Below, one piece after another: positions 15,147 through 24,380 of a stretch of DNA of 43,617 nucleotides; within the stretch, counting starts at the first letter, position 1, and each line of letters opens with the position of its first letter. Under the pieces are notes generated by a model. It was not told where the DNA came from. It worked only from the letters and a program-made list of their open reading frames with translations, and did not search any database. This DNA is from Comamonadaceae bacterium (GTDB taxonomy: Bacteria > Pseudomonadota > Gammaproteobacteria > Burkholderiales > Burkholderiaceae_C). The DNA is taken from the NCBI GenBank assembly GCA_947373245.1, contig CANBWY010000012.1:1-43617 (forward strand). The letters run 5' to 3'. Both the position numbers and the translations under genes were made by a program.

Positions 15147-16103
15147 TCAGCCCTCTAGGGCTTGCCACATCTGAATGTCACGCTCAGCGGTCCAGACGCG
15201 AGGGTCTGGGTACTGCGTGGCTTCGTCGTACGCACGTGTGACATCAAAGGGCATGCAATGGTTGAAGATCACCCAATGGCCATATTTAGGTTGCAGCTTG
15301 GCCATGGTCTCTTGGTAGACCGCGCGCAAATCTTTGCCTGCGACTGCGGCGTCTTTCACGCTGCTGTACACATCGGAGACAAATGAGCGCGTGCTGTCCA
15401 AACCGGCCATCACCTGAGCCTCGCCCATCAACGCGGGGCCGCGACCTGGCACCAAGGCTTGGGGTTTGAGTGCTGCAATGTTGTCCAGCGTGTGTGGCCA
15501 GTCTTTGAAATAAGCGTCACCGGCATACGGTGTGGCATCGAACTCGACCAAGTCGCCAGAGAACATGACCTTCTCTTGAGGCAACCAAACCACGGTGTCG
15601 CCTTTGGTGTGGCCACGCCCCAATTGCAAGAGCTGGACTTCGAGATCGCCCATCCACAAGGTCATCTTTCCAGTGAAGGTCATGGTGGGCCACGTCATGC
15701 CTTGAGGAACTGTTTCTACGTTCTGGAACAAACGGGGGAAGCGTCCGATTTCGCTCGCTTTGTCCGCCTCACCGCGCTCGACGATGAGGTCGTAGGTATC
15801 TTGGCTCGCCAAAATTTGTTGTGGCTGATAGGCGCTGGCACCCAACACGCGCACGGCATGGTAGTGGGTCAACACCACGTATTTGATCGGCTTGTCGGTG
15901 ACTTCACGGATGCGTCGAATCACATCGGCCGCCATGGCAGGGGTGGCTTGGGTGTCGGCCACCAACACTTCGTTCTCCCCAATGATGATGCCGGTGTTCG
16001 GGTCACCTTCGGCGGTGTAAGCCCAGGCATGCGCTGAGATTTGGGTGAAGCTGACCTTCTTTTCTTCAAGATCGGCTGCTGAGGCAAAGGTTTTGGTTGA
16101 CAT
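15147..16103 (-). CDS. Metallo-beta-lactamase-fold hydrolase lacking the second metal site
   Basis: MBL-fold protein, 318 aa from the ATG at 16103, with the site AGGAG seven bases upstream. The usual HxHxDH motif reads H80-Y-H82-A-V84-R85, so the second-site Asp and His are Val and Arg. H165 (GRGHTKGD) and D184 (FSGD) are kept, but the late His of PGHG is Arg221 (PGRG). The first metal site is therefore complete while the second is lost. Hydrolysis of an ester, lactone or thioester on one metal is possible. It is the first gene of the monooxygenase-DUF2783-VOC-fahA operon and divergent from an IclR regulator; it may open a lactone intermediate, which is inference. Confidence 0.85.
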   Translation of the reverse strand: MSTKTFASAADLEEKKVSFTQISAHAWAYTAEGDPNTGIIIGENEVLVADTQATPAMAADVIRRIREVTDKPIKYVVLTHYHAVRVLGASAYQPQQILASQDTYDLIVERGEADKASEIGRFPRLFQNVETVPQGMTWPTMTFTGKMTLWMGDLEVQLLQLGRGHTKGDTVVWLPQEKVMFSGDLVEFDATPYAGDAYFKDWPHTLDNIAALKPQALVPGRGPALMGEAQVMAGLDSTRSFVSDVYSSVKDAAVAGKDLRAVYQETMAKLQPKYGHWVIFNHCMPFDVTRAYDEATQYPDPRVWTAERDIQMWQALEG

Positions 16104-16120
16104 CTGAACTCCTGGTGAAA

Positions 16121-16144
16121 ATTTGTAATTGGCAAATACGTTTG
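16121..16144. promoter_or_regulatory. Candidate IclR operator between divergent genes
   Basis: Two overlapping inverted repeats lie in the 92-base gap between the MBL-fold gene and the IclR gene: ATTTG-N7-CAAAT at 16121-16137 and CAAA-TACG-TTTG at 16133-16144. Their position between the divergent starts suits an operator for the IclR regulator at 16196. No convincing -35/-10 pair could be assigned. Function is inferred from position and symmetry only. Confidence 0.4.
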
Positions 16145-16195
16145 CAGATAGCGAATAATACATGCACGAAAATTCTTGTCAAACCCATTCTGTGT

Positions 16196-17020
16196 ATGCC
16201 CCGTCAAAAAACAACATCCGCGCCAACCCTAGGCGTCAAATCTGAGGACAAAGCCCAACGCGCCGTGCAATCGGTGGAAGTGGGTGGCCGCCTGTTGTTG
16301 GCTTTGGCCAACAGTGGCGCACCGCTTGTTTTGAAAGATTTGGCCGCACGAGCCGACCTGTCCCCCTCACGGGCCCACCCCTACCTCGTCAGCTATGGCC
16401 GACTGGGGCTGATCGAGCAAGACGCGGCAGGCCGCTATGACTTAGGGCCTGCGGCTTTGAAAATTGGCTTGGCCTGTCTGCAAAGGCTGGACCCGCTCAA
16501 GGCCGCCGAACCGGTGGTTCGCGCGCTGGCCATGGAAACCGGCCACATGGTTGCCTTGGCGGTGTGGGGCAATTTCGGACCGACGGTCGTGCGCTTGATA
16601 GAGGCACAACAACCCTTGCACGTCGCCATGCGCATTGGCACGGTGTTGTCTTTGTTTGACACGGCGACAGGACGCGCTTTCGCCTCGGCCATGCCCCTGG
16701 AACGGCTCAAAGAAGCCGTTGCAGGTCCGCTAGGCGGCTTTATCCCAGCCGACACATTCAAGGCGAACCTGCGAGAGCTCAGCACCTACAAGGCTGAAAT
16801 CAAAGCGCATGGCTTCACACGCGCCATTGGCAGCCCCATTCCTGGTGTGAATGCATTCAGCGCCCCAGCCTATGACCTAGAAGGGGCCCCAGCCTTGGTG
16901 CTGACGGTGATTGACAACCAAGACAGGCTGCCCAGCGCTTGGAGCTCGCCCGTCGCGCGGGCCTTGCGCGAGGCGGCAAATGAAGTCACAACACGGCTGG
17001 GCGGCAAACGCCCTGAATAA
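16196..17020 (+). CDS. IclR-family transcription regulator
   Basis: Regulator of 274 aa from the ATG at 16196; the reading frame is open upstream but the preceding residues look non-protein-like. The DNA-binding part spans about residues 22-85, with VVEVGGRLLLALANSG-like SVEVGGRLLLALANSGAPLV and then DLAARADLSPSRAHPYLVSY as helix-turn-helix. The effector domain includes MVALAVWGNFGPTVVRLIEA and IGSPIPGVNAFSAPAYD, the usual IclR ligand pocket. It is transcribed away from the MBL-monooxygenase-VOC-fahA operon and probably controls it. The low similarity to the other two IclR proteins of the window suggests a different effector. Confidence 0.87.
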   Translation: MPRQKTTSAPTLGVKSEDKAQRAVQSVEVGGRLLLALANSGAPLVLKDLAARADLSPSRAHPYLVSYGRLGLIEQDAAGRYDLGPAALKIGLACLQRLDPLKAAEPVVRALAMETGHMVALAVWGNFGPTVVRLIEAQQPLHVAMRIGTVLSLFDTATGRAFASAMPLERLKEAVAGPLGGFIPADTFKANLRELSTYKAEIKAHGFTRAIGSPIPGVNAFSAPAYDLEGAPALVLTVIDNQDRLPSAWSSPVARALREAANEVTTRLGGKRPE

Positions 17021-17060
17021 GCCAAGGCAACGTGTTGCATGAGGTAAATTCAAACAAAGC

Positions 17061-17072
17061 TGACATATGTCA
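17061..17072. promoter_or_regulatory. 12-bp perfect palindrome upstream of the methyltransferase gene
   Basis: TGACATATGTCA is a perfect palindrome in the 113-base gap before the methyltransferase gene. It could be a regulator site near the start of the 17134-20586 unit. The flanks are AT-rich but no clear -10/-35 pair was found, so the assignment rests on symmetry and position alone. Confidence 0.3.
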
Positions 17073-17133
17073 AGTTCAATTCAAGCACCGCTCCTCAGAA
17101 TGAACCCTCTTAGAAATAGATGGGGAACGTGCT

Positions 17134-17976
17134 TTGAATCAAGTCGGCATTACAACTGCGTGGCACAAGCTCGGGGCCATTCCCAGCACCTTGCTTATCC
17201 CACTCGCGGCCCGAGCCAAGGGCGCTGATTTATTTCCACAGTTCGATCCCCACGACCTGTGTGCCAATGAACTCTTGACGTCATTGCGTACCAATGTGCA
17301 AAGCTACTTGAATGACTGGGTCTGTGTTCTCAATGTGTTGTGGCGCACAGACCTCATCAAGACCATGGGCGGCAACTTCTTTGAACATCACCCGAACAGT
17401 CACGGCGTGAACTTGGGCGCGGGCTTGTCGCATTACTTTCAGTGGTTAAGCAACGGTGACAACCATTGGTTAGATACCGATTTGCCAGAGGTCGTTTTGC
17501 TGCGACAACTGCTTTTGCAAACGCTGCCGCCACACTGCCGAGTCAAAGAACTCAACATCACGCAGCCCGGTTGGTGGCAGCGACTTGGGTTGCCACATGG
17601 CAAACGTGCGCGGCCCGTGCTGTTGATTTGTGAGGGTGTCTTGATGTACTTGACACATGCACAAGTCAACACCATTTTGAAAGAGATCAGCGAGAACGCG
17701 CCACCAGAATCTGAATTCATTTTTGACTTTATTTCCCCGCTGGGCATTGGGCATGCCGCCCATCAAGCCAGCGTCTGCGGCACGGGCGCGGAGTTCACTT
17801 GGGGCCTTCACAACGCAGCGCAACTGGTGCAAGCGCATCCACACCTAGAAGTGCTGGAGCAACGCAGCGTGTCTGAGGCTTATGGCCTGAGTGGCAGCAT
17901 GGCCGAGTCGTTTTTCAGCCCCATCACAGGCGGCCCCATGTATGGGTTGATTCGCTTGGGCGTGCAGCCGTCTTAA
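17134..17976 (+). CDS. LCM-type (PPM1/TcmP-like) class I SAM methyltransferase
   Basis: SAM-dependent O-methyltransferase of the leucine-carboxyl-methyltransferase-like family, 280 aa. The SAM-binding glycine motif is VNLGAGLSHYFQWL near residue 90, followed by the acidic DTDLPEVVLLRQ (about 114-125) and the family signature LLICEGVLMYL near residue 170. The only suitable start is TTG at 17134, with GGGG at 17122-17125 eight bases before it; the first downstream Met is far inside the SAM fold region. Bacterial members methylate carboxyl or hydroxyl groups of small molecules, and the target here is unknown. The next gene starts 13 bases later (or 4 if its GTG is used), so the two are probably co-transcribed. 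Confidence 0.8.
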   Translation: MNQVGITTAWHKLGAIPSTLLIPLAARAKGADLFPQFDPHDLCANELLTSLRTNVQSYLNDWVCVLNVLWRTDLIKTMGGNFFEHHPNSHGVNLGAGLSHYFQWLSNGDNHWLDTDLPEVVLLRQLLLQTLPPHCRVKELNITQPGWWQRLGLPHGKRARPVLLICEGVLMYLTHAQVNTILKEISENAPPESEFIFDFISPLGIGHAAHQASVCGTGAEFTWGLHNAAQLVQAHPHLEVLEQRSVSEAYGLSGSMAESFFSPITGGPMYGLIRLGVQPS

Positions 17977-17989
17977 CGCAGTGAAATGT

Positions 17990-19195
17990 ATGTCAGCCCT
18001 CGCCCGCCCTCTCTTCACCGCGATCTGGATAAGCGCGTGGGCGTGGTGCGCCAATGCCGCCGCACAAGACGCCGTGCCACCGCCTGCACAGGGCTTGGTG
18101 TTTTTATGCACCGCCGATGCGCGCGCGTCCTTGTCCTCGGCCATGACCGACTACTTACGCGAACTCAACATCGATCCCAATTGGGTGGTGCGAACCGACA
18201 GCCCCAATCAAGCCCTGCGCTTCACACTCAAAACGGACAGCAGCAACACCTTGGACTTGGTGCAGCGCCAAGCTCGTCACACGCCCACCGAACAGGTCGT
18301 GCTTCCAGGCCCCAAAGGCCAATCACGCAAAGTCAACACCGTGTCAAAACAAGAAATTTTGTTGGCCTTGATGCACCCCGGACGCAACACGCAATTTGGC
18401 GCGGAGTCTTGCCACATCAACGCGTTACGCGAACACATTGGGGTGCGACAAAACATCGTGGCATGGGTCGAGCAGCTGCATTGGGTTTGGCCTGATGGCG
18501 GCGAAGCACACTGGAACACCCACCGATGGCACCAAGGTACGCCACAAGACCTCAGCCACCTCGACGAGGCTTTGCTAGATGCTTTTTTCCACCAACAAGA
18601 CTATGCCTTCGGTTGCTATACCGCCAGCAAACTGAGCTACGCACATGGCATTTTGGACTACTACCAACGCGTGCTTCAATCGCCCGAAAAAGCGCAACTC
18701 GTGCGTCAACGCCTGCTCAGTGACAAAGATCCCCTCATCAACATCGAACCCTCAACCACTTGGAACTTTGGAAACACTGAAGATGCCAACCAAGCGCCGA
18801 TCGCAGGCAAATTGCTGACGCTGCAACGCGGCATGGCCAGTACCCATTTTGTGCCCGGCGATTGGATTTACCTGCAAAACACAGATCCCAAGACCCAGAA
18901 TAAAACGGGCTACGAAGGCTCGAATGCCATCTACTTGGGTCGGGGAAAGTTTGACGACTTTTACAACGACCATCGCCACGCCTACACCCTGAATGAAAAG
19001 TTGGATGAGGTCTACCAATGGCGACACGGGGTGTTCAGTCGCACCGAGGATGCCAAAAAGATTCGCCCCTTGTCGGCACACGACTATGAACGGCTGAGCC
19101 GAAATACAGAAGACGGTGGCTTGCTGCGGAACTTCCGGCTTGCGCCCTATTTGTTTGGCTACGAAAAGCTCCCCCTCAGTGAAAGTGCGCCATGA
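17990..19195 (+). CDS. Secreted Tgl-like (Bacillus-type transglutaminase) protein
   Basis: Exported protein of 401 aa from the ATG at 17990 (a GTG at 17981 adds three residues). It begins with a signal peptide, [20 protein letters not shown], with probable cleavage after ANA. Residues about 200-325 resemble Bacillus subtilis Tgl as I remember it: [12 protein letters not shown] aligns with the Tgl catalytic-Cys stretch, putting the nucleophile at C209, and [12 protein letters not shown] followed by [11 protein letters not shown] aligns with the later Tgl block. The Glu and His of the Tgl catalytic site do not line up with Glu and His here, so activity is uncertain. Bacillus Tgl crosslinks spore-coat proteins; a spore role is impossible here. 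Its stop overlaps fumC (ATGA). It could also be a non-crosslinking cysteine enzyme. Confidence 0.6.
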   Translation: MSALARPLFTAIWISAWAWCANAAAQDAVPPPAQGLVFLCTADARASLSSAMTDYLRELNIDPNWVVRTDSPNQALRFTLKTDSSNTLDLVQRQARHTPTEQVVLPGPKGQSRKVNTVSKQEILLALMHPGRNTQFGAESCHINALREHIGVRQNIVAWVEQLHWVWPDGGEAHWNTHRWHQGTPQDLSHLDEALLDAFFHQQDYAFGCYTASKLSYAHGILDYYQRVLQSPEKAQLVRQRLLSDKDPLINIEPSTTWNFGNTEDANQAPIAGKLLTLQRGMASTHFVPGDWIYLQNTDPKTQNKTGYEGSNAIYLGRGKFDDFYNDHRHAYTLNEKLDEVYQWRHGVFSRTEDAKKIRPLSAHDYERLSRNTEDGGLLRNFRLAPYLFGYEKLPLSESAP

Positions 19196-20586
19196 CAGAC
19201 ACCCGCCTTGAACACGATGCCTTTGGCGACATTGAAGTCCCCGACGCGCACCTGTGGGGTGCGCAAACGCAGCGCTCCATGGCGCACTTCCACATCTCAT
19301 GCGAAAAAATGCCCATCGAAGTGATGTTGGCACTTGCCAAAATCAAAGCCCTCTGTGCGCGCGTGAATGGCGAACTGCGACTGCTGTCCCCAGCCAAAGC
19401 ACAAGCCATTGCGGCAGCGGCAGAAGAGGTTTTTGCAGGCCAGCACCCCGATGAATTTCCACTCTCGGTGTGGCAAACCGGGTCTGGCACGCAAAGCAAT
19501 ATGAACATGAACGAAGTGCTGGCCAACCGTGCATCCGAATTGTTAGGGGGCCAGCGAGGCCGTGATCGACGCGTGCACCCCAATGACGATGTGAACCTGG
19601 GGCAATCGTCCAACGACATCTTCCCAACCGCCATGCATGTGGCAGCGGCCACCGAAATCAGCCAAGCCTTGCTGCCCGCGTTGACACGCTTGACGCAGAC
19701 CTTGCACGCCAAAGCGCAGTCCTTCCATGGCATTTGCAAAATTGGGCGCACCCACTTACAAGACGCCACGCCCCTCACCTTAGCGCAAGAGTTTTCTGGC
19801 TATGTGGCGCAGCTGACGCACGCACAAGCGTGCATCACACAGGCGTTGACATCGCTTTATCCCTTGGCGGTCGGTGGTACGGCGGTCGGGACCGGGCTGA
19901 ACACGCATCCTGAATTTGGGGACCGTGTGGCTGCGGCACTGTCAAACGTCACAGGCCTGCCCTTTGTGAGTGCACAGAATAAATTTGCAGCACTGGCGTC
20001 GCACGACGGTTTGGTCGCCGCGCACGGTGCCTTGAAAGTGCTGGCCATCGCGTTGATGAAAATTGCCAATGACATCCGCTGGCTCGCCTCGGGGCCGCGT
20101 TGTGGCCTGGGCGAAATCACCTTGCCTGACAACGAACCCGGTAGCTCCATCATGCCGGGCAAAGTCAACCCAACACAGTGCGAAGCCGTGGCCATGCTCG
20201 GCTGCCAAGTGATTGGCAACGACGTGGCCATCAGCTTGGGGGGCGCATCGGGCAATTTTGAACTCAATGTGTATAAACCCTTGATTGCCCACAACGTCAT
20301 GCAAAGTGTGCGTTTGTTGACCGATGGCATGAACAGCTTTGAGATGCATTGCGCGCGTGGCATCACACCGCAACGCGAACGTATCGCTGAATTGCTCAAC
20401 CGTTCCTTGATGTTGGTGACGGCCTTGGTACCGCACATCGGCTACGACCGCGCCGCCCAAATCGCCAAACAAGCCCAACGCGATGACACCAGTTTGAAAG
20501 AGGCCGCCGTGGCCTTGGGCTGGGTCAGCGCAGAAGATTTCGATCGCTGGGTCAACCCCCAGCACATGATTGGCCCAGAGACATAG
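19192..20586 (+). CDS. fumC: Class II fumarate hydratase
   Basis: Cofactor-free fumarase, 464 aa, interconverting fumarate and L-malate in the TCA cycle. The superfamily signature [20 protein letters not shown] is near residue 321 and contains the catalytic Ser. Other active-site blocks are [17 protein letters not shown] (about 101-117), [15 protein letters not shown] with the substrate-binding Ser/Asn, and [18 protein letters not shown] with the catalytic His near 190. The start ATG overlaps the stop of the preceding Tgl-like gene by four bases, and no separate ribosome site is visible, so translation is probably coupled. It is the iron-sulfur-independent isozyme. It would also take up fumarate released by the fumarylacetoacetase encoded in this window. 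Confidence 0.95.
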   Translation: MTDTRLEHDAFGDIEVPDAHLWGAQTQRSMAHFHISCEKMPIEVMLALAKIKALCARVNGELRLLSPAKAQAIAAAAEEVFAGQHPDEFPLSVWQTGSGTQSNMNMNEVLANRASELLGGQRGRDRRVHPNDDVNLGQSSNDIFPTAMHVAAATEISQALLPALTRLTQTLHAKAQSFHGICKIGRTHLQDATPLTLAQEFSGYVAQLTHAQACITQALTSLYPLAVGGTAVGTGLNTHPEFGDRVAAALSNVTGLPFVSAQNKFAALASHDGLVAAHGALKVLAIALMKIANDIRWLASGPRCGLGEITLPDNEPGSSIMPGKVNPTQCEAVAMLGCQVIGNDVAISLGGASGNFELNVYKPLIAHNVMQSVRLLTDGMNSFEMHCARGITPQRERIAELLNRSLMLVTALVPHIGYDRAAQIAKQAQRDDTSLKEAAVALGWVSAEDFDRWVNPQHMIGPET

Positions 20587-20651
20587 AAAAGGCACGACGA
20601 CATCGCATGCCCTCAGCTTCCTCATCACGATGTCAACCCAAGGAGAAACTT

Positions 20652-21143
20652 ATGTCAATTTTCAAAACCCCCATGGTCCGTTTGTTTTTGTCTTCCTGCG
20701 TCTTGTTATTGGCGAGTTGCGCCTATGTCTACGGCGACACCAACATCGTCAAGTTCAGCGGGCAGCTCTCAGGCATGAATGAAATCCCTTCCACCCCGAG
20801 TATGGGCAACGGCACGGTAGAAGCCATGTTCAACAAAGAAACCAATGAGCTCACATGGACCGTCACGTATTCGGGACTCACTGGCCCGGCGATGTCCGCA
20901 CACTTTCATGGCCCCGCCTCCGCAGAGGCCAATGCCGGCGTTGTGGTCGGTTTGAAAGGCCCGCTTGACAGCCCCATCAAAGGCAGCGCGATGCTGACAG
21001 CCGAGCAATCGAAAGACCTGCTGGCTGGCAAGTGGTACGTGAACATTCATACCAAAGCCCATCCCGGTGGTGAGGTTCGCGCGCAAGTGATGCCCAAACC
21101 ACAGCAACAGGCGCCCCAACAGCCCATGCGTTCTTATTACTAA
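20652..21143 (+). CDS. CHRD-domain lipoprotein
   Basis: Probable lipoprotein of 163 aa. The N-terminus ends in a lipobox LLASC, with the lipidated Cys at residue 23. The rest is one CHRD domain (VKFSGQLSGMNEIPSTPSMG near residues 32-51, then SAHFHGPASAEANAGVVVGL and WYVNIHTKAHPGGEVRAQV at the end). CHRD domains are widespread in bacterial secreted proteins, and their activity is unknown. The tail is rich in Pro and Gln (PKPQQQAPQQP). The ribosome site AAGGAG at 20639-20644 fixes the ATG at 20652. It lies 65 bases after fumC and 23 before the ferritin-like gene. The Asp at +7 after Cys does not bear on sorting, so the target membrane is unclear. Confidence 0.85.
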   Translation: MSIFKTPMVRLFLSSCVLLLASCAYVYGDTNIVKFSGQLSGMNEIPSTPSMGNGTVEAMFNKETNELTWTVTYSGLTGPAMSAHFHGPASAEANAGVVVGLKGPLDSPIKGSAMLTAEQSKDLLAGKWYVNIHTKAHPGGEVRAQVMPKPQQQAPQQPMRSYY

Positions 21144-21166
21144 CGAACACCCAATAGGAGTTGATC

Positions 21167-21625
21167 ATGTCCAATTCAAAAAATCAAAATGCGATTGACG
21201 CACTGAATGAAATCATGGAGCTGGAACTCGCGGGTGTCGTCAAGTACACCCACTATGCGCTCATGATCAACGGCTACAACCGAATCCCTGTGGTGGCGTG
21301 GATGAAAAGCAATGCACAAGAAGGCTTGATCCACGCACACAAAGCGGGCGAGATGGTGACGCTGCTCGGGGGGCACCCCTCCTTGAAAATTGGTTCTTTG
21401 CTAGAAAACGTGCTGCATGATGTCGGCGACATTCTTCGTGAAAGTTTGGAGCATGAAAAGAAAGCCCTGGCGGGCTACTACAAACTGCTGCAAATCGCGG
21501 AGGCCAGCAACTCGGTTCTACTGCAAGAGTACGCACGGCAAATGATTGTTCAAGAAGAAATGCACCACGACGAAGTTAACAAAATGCTTCGCAAGCCCAA
21601 CGAGGTCGGTGCATTTGCAGCTTGA
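21167..21625 (+). CDS. Ferritin-like di-iron protein (bacterioferritin family)
   Basis: Four-helix ferritin-like protein, 152 aa from the ATG at 21167, with an AGGAG site six bases upstream; a TTG at 21161 is less likely. Helix-bundle ligands seem present in the second half, E131-x-x-H134 in QEEMHHDEV, together with E20 and E95. In the first half, ExxH is not intact: H56 is preceded three residues earlier by G53, with E52 one position away. The haem-ligand Met found in classic Bfr is also absent. It may store iron or act as a Dps-like or oxidoreductase protein. It sits between the CHRD lipoprotein and HU genes. Confidence 0.78.
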   Translation: MSNSKNQNAIDALNEIMELELAGVVKYTHYALMINGYNRIPVVAWMKSNAQEGLIHAHKAGEMVTLLGGHPSLKIGSLLENVLHDVGDILRESLEHEKKALAGYYKLLQIAEASNSVLLQEYARQMIVQEEMHHDEVNKMLRKPNEVGAFAA

Positions 21626-21702
21626 ATTCAACTGTGCGCCGCCCATTCAGAGAATGACTTAGCAAAGCTGGCACAATTCACTCCGTTTATTAAGGAGTAC
21701 AC

Positions 21703-21984
21703 ATGAACAAAACTGAATTGATCGAAGCCTTGGCTGCTGAAACTGAAATGACAAAAGCTGATGCTGGCCGTGCAGTCGCTGCCTTGCTCGACATCATCAC
21801 CCATGCCGTCGCTAAAAAAGACGACGTGCAATTGATTGGCTTCGGCACATTCAAAGCTGCCACACGTGCTGCCCGTACAGGCAAAAACCCACGTACTGGT
21901 GAAGCACTCAAAATCGCAGCCGCGACAGTGCCACGCTTCACAGCGGGTGCTGCCTTCAAAGCAGCCGTGAACACCAAGAAGTAA
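21703..21984 (+). CDS. HU-family DNA-binding protein
   Basis: Histone-like nucleoid protein, 93 aa, that bends and compacts DNA as a dimer. The N-terminal helices MNKTELIEALAAETEMTKAD lead to the core DVQLIGFGTFKAATRAARTG and the DNA-gripping arm GKNPRTGEALKIAAATVPRF, which is the HU/IHF signature. A strong ribosome site (TAAGGAG) precedes the ATG. It is monocistronic: a 77-base gap separates it from the ferritin-like gene, and a strong hairpin terminator follows 15 bases after the stop. The lysine-poor arm resembles beta-proteobacterial HU rather than IHF. Confidence 0.95.
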   Translation: MNKTELIEALAAETEMTKADAGRAVAALLDIITHAVAKKDDVQLIGFGTFKAATRAARTGKNPRTGEALKIAAATVPRFTAGAAFKAAVNTKK

Positions 21985-21999
21985 TTTCTCGCGCTCACG

Positions 22000-22035
22000 A
22001 AAAAAGCGGCTTCGGTTTACCGAAGCCGCTTTTTT
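22000..22035. terminator. Bidirectional rho-independent terminator
   Basis: A perfect 16-bp stem (AAAAAAGCGGCTTCGG with CCGAAGCCGCTTTTTT) encloses the four-base loop TTTA. A T-run follows on both strands, so it can stop the HU transcript from the left and the lig operon transcript from the right. It lies between the convergent stops at 21984 and 22078. Confidence 0.95.
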
Positions 22036-22077
22036 ATGGCGTCATGCGCCTGCGTGCAAGGCGCTTAGACCCAAGCA

Positions 22078-23034
22078 TCACGCGTTGAGTTGCAACTCCA
22101 ACTCATGCAGCACTTTGTAGCAAGGCAAGACTTGCGCAACGCTCGAGTTGGGCTCGCGGCCTTCCTTGATCGCAGCAAAGAACTCACGGTCTTGCAACTC
22201 GATGCCGTTCATGGACACGGCCACTTGAGACACATCGATTTGCGCTTCCTTGCCGGTGAACAAATCGTCGTAACGGGCCAAGTAGGTGCCGGTGTCGCCG
22301 ATGTAACGGAAGTAGGTGCCCAAAGGGCCGTCGTTGTTGAACGACAAGCTCAAAGTACAAATCGCGCCGTTGGCAGCTTGCAACTGAATGCTCATGTCCA
22401 TCGCAATGCCTAGCGTGGGGTGAATAGGGCCTTGCACCGCATTGGCTTTGACGATGGGGCTGCCCGCTTGGTAAGCAAACAAATCCACCGTGTGGGCCGC
22501 GTGGTGCCACAGCAAGTGGTCGGTCCAGCTTCGGGCTTGGCCCAAGGCATTCATGTTGGTGCGGCGAAAGAAATAGGTTTGCACATCCATTTGCTGAATG
22601 TTGAATTCACCCGCTTTGATTTTGTTGTGCACCCACTGGTGGCTGGGGTTGAAGCGACGGGTGTGACCGCACATCGCGACCAAGCCTTTTTCTTTGGCCA
22701 CGCGCGCCACTTCTTCAGCGTCTTTCCAGCTGTCGGCCAAGGGAATTTCCACTTGCACGTGCTTGCCTGCTTTCAAGCAAGCCAAGCTTTGTGCGGCGTG
22801 CATTTGGGTGGGCGTACACAAAATAACGGCATCAACTTCGGGCAATGCCAAGCTGTCCGCCAAATCGGTGGTGATGTGTTGGATGCCGTATTTGTCGGCG
22901 ACTTCTTTGGTTTTTGCCAAATCACGGCTGATCAATGACACGACTTCCACGCCGTCGATGTTTTTGATGCCGTCCAAGTGTTTGATGCCGAAGGCACCCG
23001 CGCCCGCCAAGGCGACTTTGATGGTTTTGCTCAT
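22078..23034 (-). CDS. ligC: 4-Carboxy-2-hydroxymuconate-6-semialdehyde dehydrogenase
   Basis: NADP-dependent dehydrogenase of the Gfo/Idh/MocA family, 318 aa, which oxidises the cyclic hemiacetal of the protocatechuate ring-cleavage product to 2-pyrone-4,6-dicarboxylate. The Rossmann motif VALAGAGAFGIKHLDGI is at residues 7-23. The second domain contains TRRFNPSHQWVH and WTDHLLWHHAAHTVDLFAYQ near residue 170, with the catalytic-type His residues seen in LigC and PmdC. The ATG at 23034 is chosen because GAGGAA lies six bases upstream of it; an ATG at 23040 is too close to that site. It is the last gene of the lig operon, 12 bases after ligB. Confidence 0.92.
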   Translation of the reverse strand: MSKTIKVALAGAGAFGIKHLDGIKNIDGVEVVSLISRDLAKTKEVADKYGIQHITTDLADSLALPEVDAVILCTPTQMHAAQSLACLKAGKHVQVEIPLADSWKDAEEVARVAKEKGLVAMCGHTRRFNPSHQWVHNKIKAGEFNIQQMDVQTYFFRRTNMNALGQARSWTDHLLWHHAAHTVDLFAYQAGSPIVKANAVQGPIHPTLGIAMDMSIQLQAANGAICTLSLSFNNDGPLGTYFRYIGDTGTYLARYDDLFTGKEAQIDVSQVAVSMNGIELQDREFFAAIKEGREPNSSVAQVLPCYKVLHELELQLNA

Positions 23035-23046
23035 CTTCATTTCCTC

Positions 23047-24379
<1,333 letters not shown>

Positions 24380-24380
<1 letters not shown>

